Assembly: GCF_964355755.1 (NCBI RefSeq)
Contig: NC_092679.1
Span: 16,110,932 to 16,174,931, forward strand
Source of the DNA: Antedon mediterranea
Taxonomy: Eukaryota; Echinodermata; Crinoidea; Comatulida; Antedonidae
Reading direction: 5' to 3'
DNA length: 64,000 bases
Both the position numbers and the translations under genes were made by a program. How positions within the stretch are numbered: position 1 is the first letter of the stretch; each line of letters starts with the position of its first letter. Below, piece by piece: positions 34,282 through 45,000 of this stretch. The notes under the pieces are model-generated. The model saw only the letters and a program-made list of their open reading frames with translations. It was not told the DNA's origin and made no database searches.

Positions 34282-35469
34282 TTACTTCTCAACACCATCT
34301 GCTGCAGCTTCATTCGTAGTCATACTTAAAACCGAGCATATTGATGTGTTCGATATTGTACTTATCGAGTTATAATTCTTCAGAAAGTTTTCCAAAGTTT
34401 CCAAGTTTTGGTTGAGATGTTCCATCGTTTCCTCAGCGTGTTTGATGTCAAAATCTTTATCTTGATGGCAAAATAAACCAATTACGTCTTCTCTATTAAT
34501 GTTTGGTTCATCGTCGCTCGTTGAGTCCTCTTTAAGTGTCTCCATTGCAGGCGGGATACGAAACGAAAACGGCATTCCTCCATAATCCATCGACGTACGT
34601 CGTACAACTCGTGGTGCGTTTGACTTCTGAAGCTTTGGACCACCAGCTATTGATGATCGCCGTGCTTTTGGATTCCATCCTGCTGGCCAACCAGGTGGAG
34701 CGAGTTCCTCTACTATTATAGATTCTTCAGATGATTCTTTTGACGCAATTAATCCCGTTGGCCGACTTCCATCATCGTCGTCATCATCATTGCTGTCATT
34801 ACTCCATGGATATTTCATGTCTGATCCAGACGAACTCGATTCTGGTTCCTCATAAAGAAGGGGAAACACATGGTATTTAGTTTCCTTTCCAGAATTATTT
34901 GTCAGAGAAATATTTCCCGTCATGTAATCAGTTGTGACAATAGAATGTCTTCTTGTTTCAGTTTTTACAAAGACCAAGTCTTTCTCTTCTGCTTCTGATA
35001 CTCGCTTCAGAAGCAACGGGAATGCTTTTTTATAGTCTAAATCGAGAGTACTAAACGGTTTATCGCTCCAGTCCTTGACATCTGAAACCGTCTGCTTTCC
35101 AAAGCTCAGAGCAAGTGGTTTTCGGATTGCTTGATGACAACCTTTTTTTATGGAAATGGGTGGCGGAAATCTGAAAGTATAACCAGAGAACCAATCCACA
35201 TCAAAGTCGTAATCAACTTTAACTGGTTTTTCTGGCGGTGGTTTATTTCTTTCTCGTTCTGCTATTTCAAAATCGCGTTGTTTCCGTTTATAAATTACCT
35301 CTGAATTATTAAAACTTTCAGACTCAAAAAAATCTGTCAGAGGTTTTGTTTGCGCGACATGGTTCTTCCGTTTTTGCTTCTCTCCAACAGGCAACAGGCG
35401 AAGAGTAGAAAAGCCTACCACTTTTCGCTGTGGTTTTGTTAACACACCATCTGGTTTCCGTCTATACAT
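34282..35469 (-). CDS. Uncharacterised basic/acidic protein with three RRxS sites
   Basis: A long single-exon frame with real coding character ends with TAA at 34282-34284. The frame extends upstream to an ATG at 35646 (454 aa). I prefer the ATG at 35469 (395 aa), because the first 59 residues are hydrophobic and unlike the rest. I do not recognise the family. Visible parts (numbered from 35469): a basic N-terminus; a charged stretch with RNKPPPEKPVKVDYDF (about 74-89); RRHS (173-176), RRSS (270-273) and RRTS (290-293), all fitting basophilic kinase sites; a Ser/Glu/Asp-rich middle with a seven-Asp run (about 227-233); PPGWPAGWNP; and a helical, probably coiled-coil segment (about 341-366). 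No membrane segment or signal peptide from this start. It converges on NRDE2, its stop lying 551 bases beyond the NRDE2 stop. Confidence 0.75.
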   Translation of the reverse strand: MYRRKPDGVLTKPQRKVVGFSTLRLLPVGEKQKRKNHVAQTKPLTDFFESESFNNSEVIYKRKQRDFEIAERERNKPPPEKPVKVDYDFDVDWFSGYTFRFPPPISIKKGCHQAIRKPLALSFGKQTVSDVKDWSDKPFSTLDLDYKKAFPLLLKRVSEAEEKDLVFVKTETRRHSIVTTDYMTGNISLTNNSGKETKYHVFPLLYEEPESSSSGSDMKYPWSNDSNDDDDDDGSRPTGLIASKESSEESIIVEELAPPGWPAGWNPKARRSSIAGGPKLQKSNAPRVVRRTSMDYGGMPFSFRIPPAMETLKEDSTSDDEPNINREDVIGLFCHQDKDFDIKHAEETMEHLNQNLETLENFLKNYNSISTISNTSICSVLSMTTNEAAADGVEK

Positions 35470-35764
35470 TAGATTTGACAATAAAAATACACAATAATTA
35501 CGTGACCATCTCTTGAATGTGTTTACAGTACAAAAGAGATGTAACCATAACGACGCGATACTAAAATACGCAACGCGGATCGCACGTTGTATGTGCGCGA
35601 CGCATAGTTCTGTTGTTGAGAGAGAAGTTTTCAAAGCTTTTAACATGAGTGGCTTTCCGAATGTTAGAATGTACTCAAGGAATAAAGAATTATCAAATAC
35701 ATTTACTAAAACAATTTTGCCTTTTAACTTGCTTTTTCTAAGAGGTATATCTGAAAGTATTTGA

Positions 35765-36413
35765 GTTTTCAGATTTTAGAGTACATTCTATACCTTTGTT
35801 TAAGCAATTGTTGATTTTAGATGTTTTTAAATTGTATGAGTTGCATGTGCTTAAATTTATTTCCGATTTATTTTATTCTAGATTACCTCATCATATTATA
35901 CTATACTTTAACTATGTAAGCCATCCATTTAACACCCGATTTAATGACCCGTTTAATCTCTCGATCCCCTTTTGCCGTGCGACTCTATCTCAAACCAATA
36001 TAACATACCAAGGTCCCAAACTCTGGAATAAACTCCTAGTAAATATTAAGTCAATTTCATTTAGAACACAATTTGCCATCAAAGTCAAAGAACATTTAAT
36101 AACCTTATATGATGCTTAGTTTTTCTATTTAAAAAAAAAACAAATAAAAATGTGTATATTACTCTTCTATTACTTATTTCATATTCATATTGATAATGCC
36201 AGTGAGTTATTAATTGTCATTTATGTAATTAATTTTCTTCAGATTTTTCTTTCTCAGAAATGATATACGTTCTAGTTTAAGTTTTATTCATTTTAAAAGG
36301 CCAAAACTCGATAAGCGAAAGCTTTTTTTTTGGTCTTTTGTCTTTAGTTTTGATTTTATGTATGTGAAAAATAACAAACAAGAAAGAAAGACAATAAAGA
36401 TTATTATTATAGT
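35765..36413 (+). mobile_element. LINE relic, reverse-transcriptase C-terminal end with ATT tail
   Basis: The translation LFKQLLILDVFKLYELHV ... NTRFNDPFNLSIPF ... ITYQGPKLWNKL, with stop at 36117-36119, matches the extreme C-terminus of jockey/CR1-type polyproteins. The same block occurs at 52.5 kb as YNTRNKDN ... IAYRGPKLWNQL. The 3' end carries AATAAAGATTATTATTAT (about 36394-36412). The catalytic domain is missing, as in 5'-truncated LINE insertions. It begins just upstream of the uncharacterised minus-strand gene. Confidence 0.75.
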
Positions 36414-37110
36414 GTATGTATATTGAAAGGTCTAAGTGTAGTGTGTAGGGAGGCGATGTAGACTAGACCTACAATTAACGCAACGGGAAGCGCGTGAATA
36501 GATATAATTATAAATAAAGGTCAACAGTTATATTAAATATATTAATCAAATTGAAAGAAACGAAAAAAAAAACCACAGAAAATGTCGAATTAGATTGATC
36601 TTTTGAGAATATTATAAAAGCCTGAAAATATTAATATATGAATTTTTATAATAACATTTATATAGCGCCCTCTTTCGTAAGTTTCTTAAACAGCAGACGA
36701 TCCGACGGGAACAATAGTAGACTAAAGTAAGTTCTAAACACATGTAAGTATGTAGTCTGGGTTCCAGACGGAGTTTTGTCTTAATATTAGTAAAAAGATA
36801 AATATTTTGGCACATATGGCGTTTCATACGTATACTACTTGATTTTGGATACTCCAGAAAAAAATCGCGGTCGAAATAAAAACAAACAAATAAATTAAAA
36901 AAAAGATAATACAGACTTGGGGCAAGTCTAGTAAGTATGCTTAACTGTTAGTTTCTGTTTTATGTCTATTTATGATCTAATTTATTATACAGAACATTTA
37001 GAGTATCTTTAGCATCATTCGATTTATTTTATCCATGTAAGAATTATGAAGGTAAACAATTTTGTTAGCCAAGTCAGCACTTGGCATTGGTGGCAGGGAC
37101 ATGGAAGTTG

Positions 37111-38164
37111 GGGTGTCACGAAACCTAAGACCACGAAAGCTAAGACCTCCTAAGACCTAAGATCACGAAAGCTAAGACCCAAGACTTAAGATTACAAATT
37201 CTAAGGTATTATACAGCTTAAAAACAATACTTGTTTATCCATACATAATTTTAAACACAGTAGGTTTCATTTATTACCATAAATATAATTTAATACTACC
37301 GCAAAACATAGATAAACTCACATTATTTTCGCCCGTTGAGTAAATGTATATTTTTTCTTTACAACAAACAAACTTGACGGGTTGTTTGTTGGTATATATT
37401 TACTCCAATGTGTTGGTTCAGAGGATGTTTTTCTTACGCACCTGCCTTTCTTGTATTTTGACTCCAAATTTGTTGACAAACTTTATCCTGAATACCACAC
37501 TTTAAAATTAGGACTTATAAGTACTTTCAGAAGGAGAAACACATAATAACAAATAAATAAATCCTTTAAATTGATGATTTTACAGACGTGTTTCTTTGTA
37601 TACTGTAATGTAACTCCTCGAGCTCACCATGCTCAATGTTTTTGTTTCTATGGAGCGCCAAAAGAGCAACAATAATAGAACAAGTATAAAAACAGAAAGA
37701 AAACGAAACAAAAAAACTTATCATGATTTTTAAGTTAAAATTTATTTGCCAGTATTTATTTCTTCGTACTTGCATTACAATTTTAATTTTACATTGTTCC
37801 ATCCACACTGTAGATGGACTCCACAGAGTTTTCAGCCCTCTATATAAATTTTGCTCTTTTGACGTTCCATAGAAACAAAAACATTGAACATGGGGTAGGT
37901 CTACTAGTGTAGGCTAGTCATTTTGTGTGCGAGAAAAACGTCTGTAAAATCATCAATTTAAAAATGTATTTGTTACTTTTTATGTGATTCTTTTTCATGA
38001 AAGTGCCAATTCTAAGGTGTGGTATTCAGAATAAATGTTGGGAGTTAAAATACAAGGCAGGTGCGAAAGATAAATATTTGTAATCTTAGGTCTTGGGTCT
38101 TAGCTTTCGTGATCTTAGGTCTTAGGGGGTCTTAGCTTTCGTGGTCTTAGGTTTCGTGACACCC
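37111..38164. mobile_element. Mutator-like non-autonomous element, 10-bp target duplication
   Basis: A perfect direct repeat ATGGAAGTTG flanks it (37101-37110 and 38165-38174). The inverted ends start GGGTGTCACGAAACCTAAGA and stay nearly identical for about 90 bp; each contains an internal direct repeat (ACGAAAGCTAAGACC, twice). Duplications of 8-10 bp with long inverted ends are typical of Mutator-like elements. No transposase is encoded. A second inverted-repeat element (37565-37969) is nested inside. Confidence 0.85.
37565..37969. mobile_element. Nested inverted-repeat element
   Basis: Ends TTTAAATTGATGATTTTACA at left and its complement at right, with further mirrored sequence inside (AATGTTTTTGTTTCTATGGA near 37637 against CCATAGAAACAAAAACATT near 37867). 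A related stretch at about 22650-22810 suggests it is an independent family. The TTAA at each edge could be the target. Confidence 0.65.
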
Positions 38165-39305
38165 ATGGAAGTTGACCTGGTAAGTAGGAAACTTCTCCTA
38201 GACCTAGTTATGGTAGCCTAGCTGCCTACACGCTTCCTGGAAGAGCATAGCAGTTGTTTAAAAATGTACTATTACTACCAGTATAAATTAAAATTTGAGT
38301 TGAGGCTTTGACAGATAAATTTCAATGCCATCCATCAATAAATGAAATAAATGACATGTTAATGTTATACAATGACAGTTATAAAGGAGAGAATATGAAA
38401 TGTCATGTTTTTCATGAGTTGTTCTCTTGTAGAAGCAAGTTACCTCATAAGCAACACCAACGTTCCATTTCATTTGTTCAAAGAATGAATACAGGCTACT
38501 ACACTACAATTCTAAAGTAAACTTTTGTTTAATGAATTAATAACAAAGCAGACTAGATCATGCACAATTCAATGTTTTGATTGCGGTAACCTATTTTATT
38601 TGTATTTGTGGTTTTTGTTTAAATAGCCATCAGCTATGATCAATAGATATTTTTTGTACATAATCCCATTACACTTTTTGTACATTGCTGTTAGTTGGAA
38701 CCACAACCACTTAATTTAAAAAAGGTTAATTTTCCATTCATTCATTCCTAACAACAATAACCTCAGAGTTTCTTGGAAATGTTCAGTCACATTTTAACAA
38801 AAGGAATGAACCAAAGGTATACAAAGCACTATTGTCAAAGCATTTTAATCCAGGAGGTAGGATCTGGGGATGATTACAGAGGTATCATTTAATAATAGAC
38901 TTTACATAAGATAATGCATACAGATACAAACTGTAAGATCAAATCTTTGAATTGCATTCAACAAATCATTTTTGTTTCAACACCTGCATAACAAATTAAT
39001 TACCTAGTGTAAATGTATATTGGAAAACTTTGAATTCAGGGAATTTACAATTTATATAGGAAGAGCCAGCCCTTGAAATTTCCTACAAAGTTTCATATCT
39101 AACAATGATAAATCCAACAAATGTTAAACAAAGTAAAACAAAAAGGTGTATCAGAAATTATCTAAATATGTAGGTAATAATAGGAGATATCTATTATTCA
39201 TAAAACTACTAAAGAGCCAACATGCTGTACCTATAAATTATGTATTTAAACCATGTAGAACAAACAGAGTTAAATGTATATTATGAAGCTAATTATTAAA
39301 GTTTT

Positions 39306-40702
39306 TAAAGTGGAGCTACACTCAGACTTTCTCAGCTTATATTATGTTTAAGTATGTTTAATTGAAAGTGATTACATAAAAAAAACCAGAAAAATACGGA
39401 AATATTTTCCAAAAACTCATTTCTAAAAAATCGGTCAGAAAATAGTGTTATTTAACAAATTACAGGTTTTCAGTAACTTAGGGGTTATTAGTTTACAATA
39501 CGTCGCGAAACGCGTTACACTTAGCGACTGACGCGTTTTAGTCGCTGGTCAACGCATTGTGGAAATGTCTTCCCTTTGGTAAATTATGTGTCGAAAAATG
39601 GGGAATAAATTTTATAAACACAATTAATACGATTTGTTTAGGCCTAAGTAATATTTCCGATAAGAATGTCAGTATAATTTACATGTAACCTCATGATTTT
39701 CACTGTACAACAACAGCATAATAATCTTATCAGATTGCTTTTAACTTTAAGCTAGGGCTAGGCCTAGCTAAGCCGTCTGCTCAGCCTAGCTAGCTTTGAA
39801 TTTTTGTCTAGAGGCCTATGTATTCATAGGCATGGTCGTTTCGCCCCATTTATCGTTCCTGGGTTTTCTCGCATATTAAGAATTGTGAAACACAAAATCC
39901 TATACAGAACAAGAGTAGTAAAGAATAGTAAAGCGATGTGCAAGCTTAGACCTGACTGAAAAGCAACTATTCAGGCACCCTATCATGGCCCATGGGTAGG
40001 CCAAGGTCGGGTGAAAGCAAAACAAACTTCACTGCTGTCAGCCTAGCCTAGCTAGAGGCCAAGCCACTAAGCAGCATCGGTACATACCTACACTCTCTAG
40101 TAGGCCTAGGCCTAGCTTTATTGAATATATAGCCACATCTTTCTCAAATCTCGTTAAATTTGACATTTTAGTAATAGTCTCATAATCACATTATTACACT
40201 GTGAAACATAATAGGGTCACATTCAGAATGTTTTAATATACTTTTCGCCCGTCAAAAATAACATCGCGACAAAATAACAGATTGCCAGCTGCAGTAGTGT
40301 GATTGTGAAAAATGTCACGTGATCGTACTCCCTAGCAAAATAAAAAACCCAATTGGACCCGAACGGGGGAAAGTGTCTATTTACGCAAAATTGCACAATG
40401 TATACGTGATAAAAATACCAGAAATAGAAAGATCTGGAAAAATTACATAAATAAACATTTTACATTTTTTTTTTGGTGAAGAAATGAATTTTTTAGGATT
40501 ATTCCAATATACCCCCCTTTTGCATGTAAAAGAATAGGAAATTACAAGGTATCCCCCCAAAACGCAAAAAGGCGTGATTTTCAAGAAAATCGTACTCATT
40601 GAAAAGAATTTCAAAAAAATATGAAGTATAAGGGATGATATTTTTAAATAATAGTTGAAATGTATGAAAAATAGTAATTTTCTGGGTGGAGCTCCACTTT
40701 AA
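39306..40702. mobile_element. 1.4-kb element with short inverted ends
   Basis: The left end TAAAGTGGAGCTACACTCAG is mirrored at the right by TGGGTGGAGCTCCACTTTA. TA at the outer edges would fit a Tc1/mariner-like target. The core is non-coding and contains several near-palindromic pieces (for example CGCGAAACGCG near 39504). Confidence is moderate because the ends are only about 20 bp. Confidence 0.5.
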
Positions 40703-41493
40703 TTCTAGCAACATCTGGGTGCCTATCTGCAGGTGAATACTACCTCACACAAATCAGTCACAGGTTGAATCTGGTTGTTGTCAACCTGTTAATTATTTTA
40801 GTCTACTAAGTTTCATCCATGAATGAATAGCCGCCTAATTCATTTGCTTTTGTTTTTTAATCTGTATTATGAGGTATTGTGTTGAGAAGAAAGGCTCCAT
40901 TTAAAACATTGTACCCATTGGGCTTCTTTTGTTAAACTTTGTTTTCTATTGGTGTTTGAAAAAAAGTGTGGGAGGGCTTAAAATCCTTTGGATCTTTCAT
41001 CAATTACTTTGTATAGTCTTGGTACAGAGATAGTTCTGGTAATGGTAGGTCTGTGCATATCTGTAAAGACTTGGTACTGTATTAGGACATACAGCACTGG
41101 AATACTTCCAAAAGCAGAAATAGTACATCATCGTACGATATACTGAGATTATTTAAACATACAAAAGTACTGGAATTATTAAGGCACCGGCTTGGAATTT
41201 AACTTGGATATCTTTATAGAAAGACCGTAAACTTTTTGTAAACTATTGATTGCATAAAACAAGTTACGCTCGAGCGATTGTCAACAGACTTTTATAAAGT
41301 GTATATATTTAACATAATAGAAACTCTCTATTCATGAACCTTCTATTTTGAAGGTTCAAATGTAGTGTTTGTATTTACTGAACGTTCTTCGTAGAAACAA
41401 CAAGGTGAAAACTTCTTTGATGTTAGGGAGCATATGTTTCAATTAGATCAATAATGAGTATAATTAGCTAGCGGATCTCAACAAGAGTTAACA

Positions 41494-41739
41494 ATGAAGA
41501 GCTTCAAAAGCCAATTTACAGGTGTGGATGGTATGAATGGGGGTGAAGTAAAGATGACTACATCAAGGCCTAGACACCAGCCTAGACCCATCCAATCATG
41601 GACTGCAGACTCGGTTAAAATGAAAACAAGACGCAAGGAGAATGGATTTACTTCACCCAGAGTGTTGTACAGCGCCAACCGGAACCCTCTCCCCGTCAAA
41701 CATTCTGTTGGCGGTGAATGGGTGATAGAAGAGTGCGAG
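41494..41739 (+). CDS. First exon (a) of CH-domain gene
   Basis: An ATG at 41494 opens an 82-codon frame ending at a donor (GAG/GTATTA) in phase 0, which fits the CH exon at 47970. The encoded segment is basic and looks unstructured (SRPRHQPRPIQSW, MKTRRKENGFTSPRVLYSAN), ending GGEWVIEECE. I do not recognise it. A frame this long with composition unlike the AT-rich surroundings, and a matching splice phase, are the reasons to accept it. Confidence 0.55.
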
Positions 41740-41972
41740 GTATTATTATATTTTGTTGTTTATTTACATTGTACAGTATGTGAGCACATCTAATCCCTTA
41801 AAGCAACCACTTCAAGCGGGACTTCAAGCGGGACTTCACTCCACTCCACTCCACTCCACTCCACTCCCAAAGACTTGTAATAAAGACTTTGTTTATGTAG
41901 AGCATTGTGTGTATATGTTTGTCTCGTGAACGGATTTCCACCTTTAAGAAGGATAGTGATTGAATTTGCTTA

Positions 41973-42011
<39 letters not shown>

Positions 42012-45000
42012 TCTAGGTCTTTAATGGATAGTATCTTCTATAAGTTGATTTTGTTTGGTTTATTGTTTAAAAAACTGTTTTGTTACATTTTATTTGCATT
42101 GTATTGTCATCCAAACCGTTATTATATAAACAACTTCAAAAGTTGTAGTAGTTTAAAAGTTTTTTTCAAGATTCAAACTTTATTCTTATCCATTTCTGGA
42201 AATTCCATTGCTTGCATTATTAAAAATTACAGAACATCAATTACAATACAATTGAAATTACATTACAATAAAACATATTTGATATATATATATATATATA
42301 TATATACAGTATATATAAACAATTTGAAACGATAAAGATGAGGAAATCTGTAAGAATGAGAAAAAGTTGCCCCAACCGAGACTCAAACTCGGACCGCCTG
42401 CTTGATATGCAGATGTTCTAACCATTATGGGGCTTTCATGGTATTGTTCGAACTCGATTGGATAACGACTCTTTAACATTCTCGGCGTGGTACGGCGGAA
42501 CAGCACTAGTCCTCAGTTGTACGCACACGCACCAGAGATAAAATTGATACGCCCTTATCTTTCATTATTCTTATTCACGAAGCGGGATCTCCGAAGAGAT
42601 ACTTTTATATATGTAAACAAATCAGGCAAAAACCATTAATTCTAAACCGCCCGGTGATATACTGAAATTTAATTAATTATTTGAAACGATAAAGATGAGG
42701 AAATATGTGAGAATGAGAAAAAGTTGCCCCAACCGAGACTCGAACTCGGACCGCCTGCTTGATATGCAGATGTTCTAACCATTAGACCACTGGAGCTTTC
42801 ATGGTATTGTTCGAACTCGATTGGATAACGACTCTTTAACATTCTCGGTGTGGTACGGCGGAACAGCACTAGTCCTCAGTTGTACGCACGCGCACCAGAG
42901 ATCAAATTGATACGCTCTCATCTTTCAGTATTTTTATTCACGAGGCGGGATCTCCGATGAGATACTTTTATATATATAAACAAATCCGGCAAAGAACATT
43001 AATTCTAAACCGCCCGGTGATATACTGAAATTTAATTAATTTGAAACGATAAAGATGAGGATATATCCCACGGTATATCACCGGGCAGTTTAGAATTAAT
43101 GTTCTTTGCCTGATTTGTTTATATATACTGTATAAACAATAAAATGCAAACTATTTACAGTATATTTCTTATAATTATCATCGTTTTTAATTTTTGTTTA
43201 AAATTTTAATGGCTTGTAAAAGGAAAGAGAGAAGATATCGTTCAGTGCGGGAGGCCGACAGACGAGTATCTACCACTTGTCACATTACCAGAAACATGAA
43301 CTGTTGAACTGGGCAACCACAAATAAAAAAAAAAATTTTTTAAATTCTCATCTAAAAAATGACAAATTACACTGATTTCACAACTGCTTAGTTATACCAG
43401 GTGAAAATACGAGGAACAAAGAACATTCCTGCCAAATAGGTTTTTAGAAAGTTATTGATGAATATCAAAATGTACCCTAAGGTAACCAAGACTTTTGAAT
43501 TTCACCTGCTTGAACAGGATACCTTTATGTTCAAATCTTATAAGCCTTGTTCTCAGGTTTATAAGCTGCCTGATTACGCTTGAATAACGGATGGTTATCG
43601 ATCTACTTCTTGTGACCTATGATGTTTAGTATATCTAACCATTGGTATGTTGTTTACAATAGATGTATAATTATTAATCCTGTTAATGGTTGTTTTTACG
43701 GAGTATTGGCTATAAATAAAGCGGGAAATAAAGCAATTAATTAAGCAATGAGAAACCAAGAAAAAAAATTGTGCACACAAAAAAAGTGGCCATGTTTATT
43801 TCTGCCCATATAAGGTAACTTGATTTGTGACGCCATCAATATATTGATTTTCCTGAAAATCAATTTGAATGTCGCATACCGTATTTATTCTGACATGTGT
43901 CCCTTTAAATAAAAGCCCCGCCCCCCCTCGATCTACAATTTACCAAGCATTTTGATACAATTTGTATTGTATTTTATCACTTCTCACCACATTACAAAAA
44001 AATAAACACCTCCCTCGAAATACTGTAAAACACCTCCCTCGAATAAACGCTCCACTAAAAGCTCTCCTGAACAATAAATGCCCCTGGGGCGTTTATTCGA
44101 AAAAATACGGTAACAGTTTTTCCAAAAGGATCACTTCTTTTCTAACTACAAAATGGCTTACTCCAATTTGATTTCAGTACAGTACATCTGTAAAGTGGTT
44201 CATTATTAATATTATATGACTGCATTATGTTAATTGTAAAGGAAGGTGAAGAACATTGTAATTTAACTTAAAGAATTTTGGCAATATACTGTAGCAGATA
44301 TGGACATGGCCTTTAGGTTTTTACAGTCAACAATACACTATTTTGATTTAAAAAACTCGTAAAAATCTTCTTATTGTTGTTCATTATTTATGAGTATATT
44401 CTAAGATACAAATTGCAAAGTTGGAAATTTTATTGCTAGAAGATAAAACTGTGAACATGCAGGATATTGATGTATGTTTTACAATACTTGTACTATTGTA
44501 TGCATTTTATGTTGATTTTATTATAGGTCTATATATATTTCTAGGTTTATAGGTAGCTATACTATACTACTGTACAAAGTTTCTGTAGGACTTACCGTAC
44601 CCTGTATCAATTTCTTTTATTTCGGAAATATTTCATCCATTTGAACAAACGTACAGAAAAAGAAAAAAGAAAATTCGCAAATTCTAAACTTAAAATATAG
44701 GATACTTGTCCATCTACAGTACAATACATTTTTGAGTTATAAAGCATATATTTGCAAACACAAGCAACAACAATATTACAACTATTCAACATATAGTACT
44801 GTATGTTGCATGAAACTATAGATAGATTTTCGCATATACTCATTAAAAGGAAAGGAGGCCATGTTCAATTAACATCATACTGGCACTACTTCTAGAGACA
44901 TTCAGCGCAGTAATGTACTGTAGCATACGATAGTCACAACAAAGAGCGATTGAGTGAGTTGCTTCTAATACACAAACCTGTACTGCCTTTGAATTGAATG

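Larger units (their letters stand above)
36414..41493. other. Intergenic, transposon-rich
   Basis: No gene recognised. Contains the Mutator-like element at 37111-38164 and a 1.4-kb inverted-repeat element at 39306-40702. The latter includes a cluster of TAGGCCTA-type words (39750-40110). Short open frames here have no family resemblance. Confidence 0.6.

Noticed and set aside
35470-35646. N-terminal extension of the uncharacterised gene to the upstream ATG
   Set aside because: The 59 extra residues are hydrophobic and unlike the rest of the protein; kept only as an alternative start.
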